Below, piece by piece: positions 1-8,984 of a stretch of DNA of 64,000 bases. The translations under genes were made by a program, and so were the position numbers. The notes under the pieces were generated by a model that was not told the origin of the DNA, ran no database searches, and worked only from the letters and a program-made list of their open reading frames with translations. The DNA is from Planctomycetota bacterium (GTDB lineage Bacteria; Planctomycetota; UBA8742; UBA2392). Positions within the stretch are counted from its first letter, which is position 1. Each line of letters starts with the position of its first letter. The DNA is taken from assembly GCA_015075515.1 (NCBI GenBank), contig JABTUE010000001.1, positions 1,077,001 through 1,141,000 on the forward strand, in the 5' to 3' direction.

Positions 1-22
1 CGGGCCTCACGAAAACACGGCT

Positions 23-1087
23 CTAGCGCGCCACGCGGATGCGCCCGGGGTGTTCGGCCACCACGTCGCCGATCACCGCCGCGGCCAGGGCGTTGTGCTT
101 CTTCAGGCTGGCCACCAGGGCGTCGGCTTTGGCGGCGGGCACGGAAATCACCAGGCCGCCGCTGGTCTGGGCGTCGCAGCACAGCAGTTGTTCGGGCTCG
201 GTGATGTCGGGTGCGAAATCAATCCATTGCTTGTAGTACAGCCAGTTTTTGCGCGTGCCGCCGGGGAAGCAGCCCTCGGTGATCAGCCCCATTACCTCGG
301 GCAGAACCGGCAGGGCGTTCACGTGGATTGCAATGCCCACGTTGCTGGCCACGGCCAGTTCGCGCAGGTGCCCGCACAGGCCAAAGCCGGTGATGTCGGT
401 GGCGGTGCTGGCGCCGACTTCGGCCATGGCCTCGCCGCCGGGGCGGTTCAGCGCCGCCATGCAGCCAATGGCGGCGTCAATCTGGGCTTCGGTGCGCTTG
501 CCGCGCTTGACGGCGGTGGTCAGCACGCCCACGCCCAGGGGCTTGGTAAGCACCAGCCTGTCGCCGGCTTTGGCGCCGGCGTTGTGCATGATGCGCCCGG
601 GGTGAACCAGGCCGGTGACGCACATGCCGTATTTGGGCTCGGCGTCGTCAATCGAATGGCCGCCGACGACAAAGATGCCGGCCTCGGCGGCCTTGTCACT
701 GCCGCCCTTGAGAATGCGGCCCAGGATTTCAGGGCCCAGCGTGGCCATGGGGTAGCCCACGATGTTGAGGGCAAACAGTGGCTTTGCACCCATGGCGTAG
801 ATGTCGGAAATGGCGTTGGCGGCGGCGATGCTGCCGAACAGGTACGGGTCGTCCACAATCGGGGTGAAGAAATCCAGTGTCTGGACCACGGCCTGTTCGT
901 CATTGAGCTTGTACACGCAGGCATCGTCGGCCCACTCGTGCCCGACAAGCACGCGGGGGTCGGTGACTTTCGGAAGTTGGGACAGAACCTGACCCAGGTC
1001 TGCCGCGGAGAGTTTGCAGCCTCAGCCGGCGCCGTGGGAAAGCTGGGTCAGGCGCGGTTTTTCGTTTTTGTCCTGCTGCGTTGTCAT
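23..1087 (-). CDS. selD: Selenide, water dikinase (selenophosphate synthetase), selenocysteine-containing
   Basis: Makes selenophosphate from selenide and ATP, the selenium donor for selenocysteine and for tRNA selenouridine. Read from the ATG at 1087, codon 22 is an in-frame TGA (1024-1022) in the motif GAG-U-GCK, exactly where SelD carries its catalytic Cys or Sec, with conserved Lys25 after it. Downstream come DDACVYK, AISDIYAMGAKP and the C-terminal SGGLVISVP block. The full product is 354 residues, normal for the family; starting at 952 would lose the active site. A GGAGG ribosome-binding site precedes the ATG. It is last in a minus-strand run after the TPR, Pro-rich and cyclase genes. 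Sec insertion is inferred from the codon position and the hairpin at 981-1004. Confidence 0.93.
981..1004 (-). promoter_or_regulatory. Candidate bacterial SECIS hairpin in selD
   Basis: On the coding strand the arm GGCAGACCTG pairs with CAGGTTCTGTC around the triloop GGT: six pairs next to the loop (one G-U), a single bulged C on the 3' side, then four more pairs (one G-U). The loop starts 28 nt after the TGA. Bacterial SECIS elements are known to lie within the coding region about 16-37 nt downstream of UGA and to have a G in the apical loop, so spacing and loop fit. Folded by hand. Confidence 0.7.
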
Positions 1088-1167
1088 GGGGCCTCCGTCA
1101 CGCGTGGCGCCACGATAACACGGCGTCGCGGCGGCGTTGAGGCCGCGGGCGAAAGTGCCCGGCCGCG

Positions 1168-2100
1168 TCAGGCGTTGCTGAGCACGCGGCGGCGGATGTT
1201 GGTGTCAATGCTCTTGTCGGTGACGGGGTCAATCGCGCGGATCAGGTCGGCGATCAGGATGTCCAGAAAGCCGATCACGGCCGAGTTGAAAAGCGGCGCG
1301 TCAAAGGCCACGCCGAATTCCTCGCTCATGGCGCGCAGCACGCGGGCGCACTGCTGGTTGGAGCGCTTCAGGTGGCGCTTGAGCAGAGTGTCCAGGGTGA
1401 GCTGCACCTTGATGCGCTCGGGCATGTCCAGCGCGCGGGCCACGACTTCGCGCACGCGCGGAAAGTAGATGTCGAACTTGCTCTGGCGCGAAAAACGCAC
1501 GCTGCCCACGGGCGCGCCGCGTGCCGGGCCGTCGGCGCCGCAGTGGCTGCATACCTCGGCGCCCGGCGCGGCAAACAGCGCGTGGCACTTCGTGCACACG
1601 GCGTGCTGGCGCACCATGGCCTCGACGCCGTCGTGGGTGGGCGCCAGCTTGACGCAATGGCGCAGACTGCGCGCGGCGGAATCAAGCTGGCGCAGATCCA
1701 CCTGTGCGCGCGTGCGCCGCAGCCACAGCTCGATGTTCACCGGGTCGCGCTTGAGCCCGCTGGCGGTGGCCTTGAGTGCACCCTCCAGATTTCCCAGCGC
1801 GCGCAGATAGTCGGAAAGCTGCACCCACACGTCGCCGCGTTCGGGCGCGGCCACGGCCACGGCGCCCAGCCGCGCGCTGACACGCTGGCGCCGCGCCATC
1901 ACCTCGGTGGGCGTGCCGGCGGCGTTGGCCCAGGCGCGGCGGGCCAGTTCAAGCTCCAGTGTCACCGGGTCCAGGCCGCGCGCCTGGTTCAGGGTTTGTT
2001 CGGCGCGCGCGGCGTCGCCCACCAGGGCGGCCTTGCCGCTCTGGTCCACAAGTTGGGCGATGGTGTCTTCGTGACGGGTGTTCAAGGCGATATGACGCAA
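1168..2100 (-). CDS. TPR-like protein with a zinc ribbon, function unknown
   Basis: About 310 residues. The N-terminal half (roughly residues 1-165) is alpha-helical with TPR-like repeats such as LRALGNLEGALKATASGLKR. A CxxC pair (CTKC then CSHC, near residues 170-190) looks like a zinc ribbon. The C-terminal ~110 residues are helical and unrecognised. It lies between the Pro-rich gene (66 bp upstream) and selD (80 bp downstream) on the same strand, so co-transcription is likely. The start is a TTG at 2100; a second in-frame TTG lies 15 bp downstream, and neither has a convincing ribosome-binding site. No specific function can be assigned. Confidence 0.75.
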   Translation of the reverse strand: MRHIALNTRHEDTIAQLVDQSGKAALVGDAARAEQTLNQARGLDPVTLELELARRAWANAAGTPTEVMARRQRVSARLGAVAVAAPERGDVWVQLSDYLRALGNLEGALKATASGLKRDPVNIELWLRRTRAQVDLRQLDSAARSLRHCVKLAPTHDGVEAMVRQHAVCTKCHALFAAPGAEVCSHCGADGPARGAPVGSVRFSRQSKFDIYFPRVREVVARALDMPERIKVQLTLDTLLKRHLKRSNQQCARVLRAMSEEFGVAFDAPLFNSAVIGFLDILIADLIRAIDPVTDKSIDTNIRRRVLSNA

Positions 2101-2166
2101 TGTAACCGTAAGGCGTACAATTTACCTCAACGCACACCGCAAGGGGAGTGTCGGCAACGCGACCCC

Positions 2167-3528
2167 CTACAATTCAAGCTCCGATTCGCCGCGCATGCGC
2201 GCCTCCAGCGCCGCGCGTTCGCGTTTGCCGGTGTCTTCCACTTCGGCGTCGGCGGCCTCGCCGATGCGGCGGGCGTCGTCGCGCGAACAGAACAGGATAC
2301 GTCCGTCGGCCAGCACAACCTCGACGCCGGCGGGGCGAGTTCGCACCTGCTTGATCTCCAGTGGTTCAACCTTGGGTTCTTCCTTGATGCTGGTGCCGGC
2401 GCTGCGGGCGACTTTTTTGCGGCGTTCCTCGGCCTTGGAGCGCCCGCCCTCGATGTAGGGGGCAAAGCGGTCCATGAAGCCGTCAAACTCGCGCATGATT
2501 TCGTCGTAATGGGCCTCGTCCAGCGTTTCGCCCTTTTCGCCGATGTAGTCGCCGAACACGTTGCTCATGGTGTTGATGGCGGCGCCGATGCGTTTGTCCA
2601 GCGGGTTGTTTTTCTGGCCCAGCCAGGGGGCGCTGCCGGTGCTTTCGGCCTGGGTTTTCAGGCCGTAGGTGGTAATCACGGCGCGTTCGTAGTTGTCGGT
2701 GAAACCGGCCAGGGCCTGGCTGGCCAGGCTGGTGGATTCGAGCATGCGCACGGCATTCAGGGTCAGACCGACCAGCAGGTTGCCGCAGCGGATGGCGGTC
2801 ATGCGTTTTTCGGCGTTGCCGTGCACCTGCTGGAGCACGCGCTCGACCAGATCGGCGGCCAGTTCGGCGGCGCGCACGCCGCACAGTACGGGGCGCGAGG
2901 TGAACTGGCCCACGACAATTGCCACGTACAGGGCATGGGCGATGTCCACCATGTATTCCTGGGTGACTTCTTTTTCCATGCGCTGCAGCGATTCAGGCAC
3001 CAGCGCGCGCACGCGCGGCATCAGCTTTTCGTCGAATTCGGCGATGTTCAGCCCGTCGTCGCGCTTGAGCGCAAAGCGGATGATGTGCGGGATCAGTTCT
3101 TCGATTGTGGTGGGCTGTTTCTTGGCCGGCGGCGGCGCGTCCACGGTGGCGCCGGCCACGGGCTGGGGCGAGGTGGAGTTGCTGCGCCCGGCGCGCACGG
3201 CGGGCTGGCTGGGCTTGTCGGCCGGCTGCTGGGGCTGGCTGGTGCGGCGCGTGGGCGGCGCGGCGCTGGGCCGCGTGGAGGGCTGCGGCGGGGCGGGCCG
3301 GGCCGGGGCCGCCGGCAGGGGCGGGCGCTTCTGCTGCTGGCGCGCCTGCTCAATGAAGTTGGGCGGGCGCGGCGCGGGCTTTGGCGGCGGGGCGGGCGCG
3401 GGGTCGCCCGAGGGCGGCAGCATGCGCTTGCCCGGCAGGGGCGGGCGCGCCGCCTGCGGGCCGGCCGGGGCCGGGCCCGTGCGCGGCGGCGGGAACTTGG
3501 GGTTGCGGTTGTCGGGTCCTGCGGCCAT
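2167..3528 (-). CDS. Pro/Ala-rich N-terminal tail plus helical domain, unknown
   Basis: 453 residues. Residues 1 to about 150 are low-complexity, rich in Pro, Ala and Arg with no obvious signal peptide. From about 155 a folded helical domain begins (TTIEELIPHIIRFALKRDDG) and runs to about 380. The last 70 residues contain a short segment (VEVVLADGRILFCSRDDARR) that looks like a small beta-rich module and then a charged tail. The ATG lies 3 bp after the stop of the upstream cyclase gene, so the two are translationally close and probably function together. I do not recognise the family. A cytoplasmic scaffold or signalling role is only a guess. Confidence 0.75.
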   Translation of the reverse strand: MAAGPDNRNPKFPPPRTGPAPAGPQAARPPLPGKRMLPPSGDPAPAPPPKPAPRPPNFIEQARQQQKRPPLPAAPARPAPPQPSTRPSAAPPTRRTSQPQQPADKPSQPAVRAGRSNSTSPQPVAGATVDAPPPAKKQPTTIEELIPHIIRFALKRDDGLNIAEFDEKLMPRVRALVPESLQRMEKEVTQEYMVDIAHALYVAIVVGQFTSRPVLCGVRAAELAADLVERVLQQVHGNAEKRMTAIRCGNLLVGLTLNAVRMLESTSLASQALAGFTDNYERAVITTYGLKTQAESTGSAPWLGQKNNPLDKRIGAAINTMSNVFGDYIGEKGETLDEAHYDEIMREFDGFMDRFAPYIEGGRSKAEERRKKVARSAGTSIKEEPKVEPLEIKQVRTRPAGVEVVLADGRILFCSRDDARRIGEAADAEVEDTGKRERAALEARMRGESELEL

Positions 3529-3531
3529 GGG

Positions 3532-4740
3532 TTACCCCGGGTCGTAGGCCAGTGTGGCAACCGTCACCGGCTCGGCAATGCCTTTCACCTCAATCTGGGC
3601 CTTGGTGCGGAACTTGATTGGTATGGCAATCCGGGCCGGGTTGGCTTTGGCGTACTTGCTGATTTCCTGCACCGTGCCCAGGCTGGCCAGCACTTCGTTG
3701 CCGGCGGCGAAGCTGCACAGTCGCGCCGACAGATTCACGTGGTGGCCCAGCGTGGTGTACTGGTTGGCTTTCTGGCCACCGAACATGCCCAGCAGCATGT
3801 CGCCGCTGTTGATGCCCACGCCCAGGGTCAGGATTTCCGGGTGCTTGTCCAGCAGCGGCTGGGGCAGCAGGCCGTTCTGGATCCACAGCCGGCGGGTGCG
3901 CTGCATGCTCTGCTGCAGGTCCACGGCGAATTTCACGGCGTTGTAGGCGTGGCCTTCGCTGGGCAGGGGCGCGCCGAACAGCGCCATCACCTGGTCGCCC
4001 ACAAACTTATCCAGCGTCGCGTCGTTGGCCTCAATCGCGCGCATGCATACGTCCACGAACTCGTTGAACACCTGCTGCACCACCGGCGCCTCGACGGCCT
4101 CGCAGAATGTGGTGAAGCTGCGCAGGTCGGCAAACAGCACGCTCATGGTGCGTTTGTGGCTCAGAAACGGGTCTTCGCTGGAATCCAGCAGCCGTTCGAC
4201 AATGCGCGGGCTGACCAGACGCTCAAAGAACTGGCGCGTGGTGCGCAGACGCGAAACGTCCTCGACCGTGACGGTGCCCTGGCCCTCGGCCCACACGGCC
4301 TTGAACTGGTAGAAGTTCTTGCGGCCGGTGACGGGGTCGGGGCGTTCGGCCTCGAAGATTTCTTCGCCGCGGCTTTCGTGGGCGTCCTGCAACAGGGTGC
4401 GGAACACGCCCGGCGCCCAGTCCAGGCTGTCGAATTCGGCCAGCGGCGGCTTGGTGTTCACCACGTCCTTGTTGACGCCCAGAAACTCGGCCATGCGCGA
4501 GTTCATGCGGATCAGGCGCCAGCGTTCGTCCACGATCAGGTAGCTGACGCTCAGGCCGGCGATGGTGGCCTGGGCCTGGGGCACGCGGGTGTGGCCGAAA
4601 CTGGTAAGGCTGCCGAGTGTCATGCTGCCCTGCATCTGGCCGCCGGACAGCAGCATGAGCTTGCGGCGCAATTGCTCGTTTTCGGCCTGCAAGAGGTCGA
4701 GTTTTTCCTGCAACGCCTTGGCGTCGGATTTACCCAGCAT
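3532..4740 (-). CDS. PAS-containing class III adenylate/guanylate cyclase-like protein
   Basis: 402 residues, cytoplasmic. A short coiled coil (residues ~8-32) leads to a PAS-like domain (about 60-170, IAGLSVSYLIVDERWRLIRM) and a class III nucleotidyl cyclase domain (about 185-395). Both metal-binding Asp motifs are visible: VLFADLRSFT and DKFVGDQVMALFG. In the substrate-recognition strand the family usually has G-D/T-x-VNxAARL; here it is LGHHVNLSARL, with His in the base-specifying position, so nucleotide preference or activity is uncertain. It is the first gene of the minus-strand run ending in selD, which could make that run responsive to a PAS-sensed signal through a cyclic nucleotide. 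That link is inference. Confidence 0.85.
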   Translation of the reverse strand: MLGKSDAKALQEKLDLLQAENEQLRRKLMLLSGGQMQGSMTLGSLTSFGHTRVPQAQATIAGLSVSYLIVDERWRLIRMNSRMAEFLGVNKDVVNTKPPLAEFDSLDWAPGVFRTLLQDAHESRGEEIFEAERPDPVTGRKNFYQFKAVWAEGQGTVTVEDVSRLRTTRQFFERLVSPRIVERLLDSSEDPFLSHKRTMSVLFADLRSFTTFCEAVEAPVVQQVFNEFVDVCMRAIEANDATLDKFVGDQVMALFGAPLPSEGHAYNAVKFAVDLQQSMQRTRRLWIQNGLLPQPLLDKHPEILTLGVGINSGDMLLGMFGGQKANQYTTLGHHVNLSARLCSFAAGNEVLASLGTVQEISKYAKANPARIAIPIKFRTKAQIEVKGIAEPVTVATLAYDPG

Positions 4741-4875
4741 GGGAAGTCTTGCCCGCCGTGAGCGGCCCTATGTTGACTTTTTGGGGCAAGCGGCGCCAGA
4801 GACAGGGTTTGGAAGCGGCAGCCCCGGCAAACCGGGCGTGCCGGCCGGGCTGCCGCTGGCCCCCCGCGCCGGGTC

Positions 4876-4884
4876 TGCTATATT
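4876..4884 (+). promoter_or_regulatory. Extended -10 promoter for infC
   Basis: TG-C-TATATT matches an extended -10 element. No good -35 is visible in the GC-rich DNA upstream. Transcription would start near 4891, giving a leader of about 29 nt that includes the GAGGAAA ribosome-binding site at 4903-4909. Confidence 0.5.
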
Positions 4885-4919
4885 GGCCGTGTTGCGTCCT
4901 TTGAGGAAACGCCGACCAC

Positions 4920-5662
4920 ATGAGTTTCAAGCGCCGTCCGCCCCCCGGGGGCGAGGCCCCCTCTCGCGGGGGTTCAGCCGAACACCGCATCAACCGCCGT
5001 ATTCGCGTTCCGCGCGTACAGATCATTGACCATGAGGGCGTCAACCGCGGTGAAATGGACACCGACGCCGCGCTGCGCCTGGCCGAAGAAAACGGCCTGG
5101 ATCTTGTCGAGATCGTGCCCAATGCCCGGCCGCCGGTCTGCAAGATCATGAACTATGGCCAGTACAAGTACAACCAGAAGAAGAAGGCCAAGCACAGCAA
5201 GGGCCACCAGGCCAAGATCAAGGGCGTGCGGCTGCACCCCAACACCGCCGAGCACGACGTGAACGTGTGGCTGAAACGCTCGCGCGAGTTTCTGGAACGC
5301 GGCGACAAGGTGCTGATCGCGGTGTGGTTCAAGGGCCGCGAGATCGCGCACAAGGAGCGCGGCCAGGAAATCCTGCAGCGGTTTGTGGACGCGTTGAAGG
5401 AACTGTGCAAGATCGAACAGAACATGCGCATGGAAGGCAAGCGCATGATCCTGCTGCTGGCGCCCCTGACCCAGGAAGAAAAGAACGCGCGCACACGCGA
5501 AGCCCAGGCCCAGGCCAAGGGCCCGACGGTGAACAAGCCGCCCGAGGGCGCGCCGCGCCCCAGGGCTCGCGGCCGCCGGCGCCGGCGCTATCGGCGCCCG
5601 CGGCACCTAAGCCCAGCCCGCCGCCGCGCGCACTGGCCGGCACCGGCCCCGCCAACACATAG
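4920..5662 (+). CDS. infC: Translation initiation factor IF-3, with an apparent frameshift in the C-terminal tail
   Basis: IF-3 binds the 30S subunit and monitors start-codon selection. The N domain (EHRINRRIRVPRVQIIDHEG, VCKIMNYGQYKYNQKKK) and C domain (KIKGVRLHPNTAEHDVNVWL, RGDKVLIAVWFKGREI) are intact to about residue 185, with GAGGAAA before the ATG. After VNKPPEGAPRP, near 5558-5561 (a run of four C), the frame runs on without stop to 6191, antisense to queG. Adding one C there gives the Pro/Ala-rich ending PQGSRPPAPALSAPAA and a stop at 5662, nine bases before a strong hairpin. The intended product is therefore probably 247 residues. Whether the missing base is a sequencing error or real cannot be told from the sequence. 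Confidence 0.9.
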
Positions 5663-5670
5663 ACGGCAAC

Positions 5671-5694
5671 ACCGGGCCCCCCGCGGGGCCCGGT
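5671..5694. terminator. Bidirectional terminator between infC and queG
   Basis: ACCGGGCCCC pairs perfectly with GGGGCCCGGT around a 4-base loop. It sits between the convergent infC and queG ends. Its place just after 5662 supports the corrected infC stop. Confidence 0.7.
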
Positions 5695-5710
5695 TGATGT
5701 TCCGGCCGGG

Positions 5711-6835
5711 TTACGCCGCGGGCCAGTCGCGCAGGGTTTCAATTATCCAGTCGCGCAGCGTTTCGTCGGTTTCGTGGCGCTGGGCCCGCGCCAGCGCGGC
5801 TTTGGCCGCCGGGCCGCCGATGCGCGCGTACGCCCAGTACACGGCCTCGCGGACCGCCGGGTCGTCGTGGCGGCTGGATTGTTCCAGCGCGCCCAGAGCT
5901 TCGGCCAGGCGCTCGTTGCCGGCGACAATCGCGGCGTTGCGTTTCAGCCCGGCTTCGCCGGTGCGTTCCAGCGCCGTGCCCTGCAACCGCTTGCTCAGGT
6001 GCGCGGGCCGGGCGTTAAGAATCGCCGCCAGGGTCAGGTCGGCCAGTTGCGGCGGCGGCTGGACCGGCGGGCGCGCGGTTTTGGCGTTCCAGGGGCAGAC
6101 TTCATTGCAGATATCGCATCCGAACAGCAGCCCACCGATGCCGGGACGCAGCTCGTGCGGAACCGGCCCGCGGTGTTCAATCGTCAGGTAGCTGACGCAG
6201 CGGCTGGCGTCCAGGCGCCAGGGCTCCACAAACGCGCCGGTCGGGCAGGCCTCCAGACAGCGTGTGCAGGTGCCGCAGTGGTCGGTAAGCGGCGCGTCGG
6301 GCTCCAGTTCAAGGCTGGTCAGCACCAGCGCCAGCAGCGTGAAGCTGCCGCGCGCGGGGTGAATCAGCATGGTGTTTTTGCCCACCCAGCCCAGCCCGGC
6401 GCGGGCCGCCAGCGCGCGCTCCAGAAACGGGCCGGTGTCCTGGTACCACAGCGCGCGCGTGCCCGGCCCGCCCAGTTCAATGATCTGTTCCTCCAGCCGC
6501 GCCAGCGCCGGGCGCCACTGTTCGTGGTAGTCGGCCATGCGCGCGTAACGCGCCACGCGCGGCAGCACCGAACCCGGCGGCAGATCCGGCGGCAACCGGT
6601 CGGGGTATTCCAGGCTGATGCACAGAAACGACCGCGCCCAGGCGTAGCGGGTGCGGATGTCCTTGCGCCACTGGGGCGTGCGGGCCAGCCAGTCCATGCC
6701 GCCGTGCCAGCCGCTGGCCAGCCACTGGTCCAGAAAATCCGCGTGCGGCGGCTTTTCGGCCGGCGCGACCGCGCAATGCGCAAAACCCAGCGCGCGCGCC
6801 AGCCGCAGCACATCCGCTTTCAGGTTCGTGGCCAC
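5711..6835 (-). CDS. queG: Epoxyqueuosine reductase QueG
   Basis: Iron-sulfur and cobalamin-dependent enzyme that reduces epoxyqueuosine to queuosine at the tRNA wobble position. 374 residues. The two 4Fe-4S motifs are CGTCTRCLEACPTGA and CDICNEVCPWN, near residues 195 and 250. The N-terminal half has the typical cobalamin-binding region with SLEYPDRLPPD-like and GWVGKNTMLI segments. The C-terminal ~100 residues form HEAT-like repeats, as in longer QueG proteins. The start is GTG at 6835; a -10-like CATAGT lies 8 bases upstream of it. It is convergent with infC and divergent from panB. Confidence 0.93.
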   Translation of the reverse strand: MATNLKADVLRLARALGFAHCAVAPAEKPPHADFLDQWLASGWHGGMDWLARTPQWRKDIRTRYAWARSFLCISLEYPDRLPPDLPPGSVLPRVARYARMADYHEQWRPALARLEEQIIELGGPGTRALWYQDTGPFLERALAARAGLGWVGKNTMLIHPARGSFTLLALVLTSLELEPDAPLTDHCGTCTRCLEACPTGAFVEPWRLDASRCVSYLTIEHRGPVPHELRPGIGGLLFGCDICNEVCPWNAKTARPPVQPPPQLADLTLAAILNARPAHLSKRLQGTALERTGEAGLKRNAAIVAGNERLAEALGALEQSSRHDDPAVREAVYWAYARIGGPAAKAALARAQRHETDETLRDWIIETLRDWPAA

Positions 6836-6883
6836 GCCGCCAGACTATGTGCCTCCGCGCCGCGTGCCAGTGGCGCGCGCCCT

Positions 6884-6912
6884 CTGACAGCCGGGCCGGG
6901 CCGCGCTATCCT
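6884..6912 (+). promoter_or_regulatory. panB promoter, predicted leaderless
   Basis: -35 CTGACA, 17-base spacer, -10 TATCCT ending six bases before the panB ATG. Transcription would begin at or within a base or two of the start codon, and there is no ribosome-binding site in between. Confidence 0.6.
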
Positions 6913-6918
6913 GCCGCC

Positions 6919-7704
6919 ATGGCCAGACGCCTGACCACCCGCGACATCCGCCAGCGCGCCGAAGACGGCGGCCGTATCAGCATGATTACGGCCTATGACG
7001 CCTTTTCGGCCCGTCTGGCGGACCGCGCCGAAATAGACATCGCCCTGGTCGGTGACAGTGTCGGCACCACGCTGCAGGGCCGGCCTGACACCCTGGGCGT
7101 TGAAATGGCGCACATGCTGTACCACACCGAAATTGTGGCGCGCTGCACCCGTCGCGCGCTGGTTGTGGGCGACATGCCCTTTGGCAGTTACCAGTGCGGT
7201 GACGACCGCGCCGTCGAAAACGCCGTGGCGTTTCTGCGCGCCGGGGCCAACGCCGTGAAGCTGGAGGGCGGAACGGCCGTGGCGCCGCTGGTGGCGCGCC
7301 TGACGCGGGCGGGCGTGCCGGTCATGGGCCATGTGGGCTTCACGCCCCAGAGCATCCACCAGACCGGCGGCCCGCGCGTGAACAAGGACAAGACCGAGCT
7401 GCTGTCCGAGGCCCGCGCGCTGCAGCAGGCGGGCGTGTTTTCGATCGTGCTGGAGATGGTGCCCGCGGCCGTGGCCAAAGAAGTGACGGCGGCGCTGGAC
7501 GTGCCCACCATCGGCATCGGCGCCGGCCCGCATACCGACGGCCAGGTGCTGGTGTTTTACGACCTGCTGGGCTTCAGCCCCGACTTCAGCCCGAAGTTTC
7601 TCAAGCGCTACATGGATTTTGACACCCAGGCGCTGGAGGCCCTGCGGCGCTACAAGGCCGATGTGGAATCCGGGCGCTTTCCTGCCAAAGAACACAGCTA
7701 TTAG
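6919..7704 (+). CDS. panB: 3-methyl-2-oxobutanoate hydroxymethyltransferase
   Basis: First committed step of pantothenate synthesis: transfers a hydroxymethyl group from methylene-tetrahydrofolate to 2-oxoisovalerate. 261 residues, the usual length. Conserved blocks are ITAYDAFSARLAD, LVGDSVGTTLQG, GDMPFGSY, AVKLEGG, GHVGFTPQS and TIGIGAGPHTDGQVLV. The ATG at 6919 gives the standard N-terminus (MARRLTTRDIRQ) and fits the -10 element six bases upstream. Longer readings upstream have no family match. panC is not in the window. The gene ends 4 bases into the convergent phosphatase gene. Confidence 0.96.
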   Translation: MARRLTTRDIRQRAEDGGRISMITAYDAFSARLADRAEIDIALVGDSVGTTLQGRPDTLGVEMAHMLYHTEIVARCTRRALVVGDMPFGSYQCGDDRAVENAVAFLRAGANAVKLEGGTAVAPLVARLTRAGVPVMGHVGFTPQSIHQTGGPRVNKDKTELLSEARALQQAGVFSIVLEMVPAAVAKEVTAALDVPTIGIGAGPHTDGQVLVFYDLLGFSPDFSPKFLKRYMDFDTQALEALRRYKADVESGRFPAKEHSY

Positions 7705-8984
7705 TCGCGCTTGCGCGGGCCGGTCTGCCAGGTGTCGAACACCCGGCCGTCGTGCAGGATGGTTTCGACTTTCAGTTGGTCGCGCGTGACGGTCACCTTC
7801 TGCAAGTGGCTGGCGCTGCCGGTGATGCCGCCGTCGAAGTACCAGCGTTTGGGATCCGGCGTGCGCTGCTTGACGCCCAGGCCGCCTTCGCCGATATACA
7901 CCACCCCTGTGGGGTCGGCCTTGTCGCCGCGGATCGCCACCGTGCGCTTGATGACGTGACCGTCGCTTTCAAAGGCCACGTCCAGGTTGTACTTCTCGAA
8001 CAGCGGCACCCAGTGCTGTTTGGCCGCGCTGGCCTGTTTGACGGCGGGCCAGGCCGGCCGGTGGTAGTTGGCGATCTGCCAGCGCACGCCGGCGGCGTCG
8101 CGCAGAGTGTCTTCGAGCCAGCGGGCCTGGTCGCCGCCGGCGCTGATTTCGGTGTTGAGGTTCACGATCATCACCTGCGCGGCCAGCATGGTACGAAAGT
8201 AGTTCTTGCCGCGGCCGCCGGTATCGGCCCAGACTTCGTCGTACTGCACGTCGCCGGCCTCGTGGTTGCCGCGCGCGGGAACCACCGGCAGCACGCGCCC
8301 GCCGGCCGTTACGGTAAGCTCATGATCGGTCAGCCATTCGGACCACTGGGCCATGTCATCGCCGTCGTGGATGTAATCGCCGCCGTGCACCAGACACAGA
8401 ATCGCCGGGTCGGCCTGAAACAGGGCGCGCATGCGCTGGTTCATGGCGCGGCGTCCGGCGCGGTCGCTGCGCGAGTCGCCACCGTACAGAAATTTCACGT
8501 CGGCATCGTCGGCCGGGGCCGTGATGAAATGCAGTTCGCGGCTGAACTGGCCGTCACTGCCGATGCAGAAGAAATACGTGGTGTTTGGCGCCAGTTCCTC
8601 AAGCACCGTGTGGTGATAGTGCAGTTTGTGGCCGCGCGAGGTGTACCGGCCGTTGACCCCGGCCTGGGCCTTGTGACGGTACGCGGCCAGATCGGCCTTG
8701 CGCGGCACGGTGTCGTAGTAAACGGTGTTTGCTTCTGTCGCTTCGCTGGTGGACCAACTGATGACGGCCCGGCGGGACGGGTTTTCGCCCCAGATCACGC
8801 GCCACTGGGCGGGTGTTTTGCCCGCGGGTTCGGCGGCCCCGGCGTCGGGAAAGCCGGGGTTGTCAGCCGCCAGCGATTCGGGCGTGGTCAGCGCGCCGGC
8901 CAGGGCCGCCAGTATGGCCAGCAGAAGCACGGCGGCGTGCGGAGCAACGCGCCGGGTCAGCGTTTTTCGGTCGCGGGTTTCCAC
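7701..8984 (-). CDS. Exported purple acid phosphatase-like metallophosphoesterase
   Basis: 427 residues from the GTG at 8984. A signal peptide (about residues 12-41, APHAAVLLLAILAALAGA) predicts export. A fibronectin-like N-terminal domain (about 55-150) precedes a calcineurin-like phosphoesterase domain with GGDSRSD, HGGDYIHDGDD, ARGNHEAGD and NYHRP metal motifs. The last family motif is usually GHxHxYER; here it is DGHVIKRT, so the second metal His appears replaced by Ile. The open frame extends further upstream to 9689, but that part is antisense-like composition over the DoxX gene. The GTG start overlaps the upstream gene end by 28 bp, implying translational coupling. Confidence 0.85.
   Translation of the reverse strand: METRDRKTLTRRVAPHAAVLLLAILAALAGALTTPESLAADNPGFPDAGAAEPAGKTPAQWRVIWGENPSRRAVISWSTSEATEANTVYYDTVPRKADLAAYRHKAQAGVNGRYTSRGHKLHYHHTVLEELAPNTTYFFCIGSDGQFSRELHFITAPADDADVKFLYGGDSRSDRAGRRAMNQRMRALFQADPAILCLVHGGDYIHDGDDMAQWSEWLTDHELTVTAGGRVLPVVPARGNHEAGDVQYDEVWADTGGRGKNYFRTMLAAQVMIVNLNTEISAGGDQARWLEDTLRDAAGVRWQIANYHRPAWPAVKQASAAKQHWVPLFEKYNLDVAFESDGHVIKRTVAIRGDKADPTGVVYIGEGGLGVKQRTPDPKRWYFDGGITGSASHLQKVTVTRDQLKVETILHDGRVFDTWQTGPRKRD

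Noticed and set aside
1372..4761. A plus-strand open frame of about 1130 codons
   Set aside because: It lies antisense to the TPR, Pro-rich and cyclase genes and reads as Gly/His/Ala-rich shadow of GC-rich third positions. The same holds for long antisense frames at 13911-16808, 30723-33839, 39114-42941 and 56298-58424.
5663..6191. Extension of infC into the queG antisense region
   Set aside because: Arg-rich shadow composition, and a terminator hairpin at 5671-5694 precedes it.
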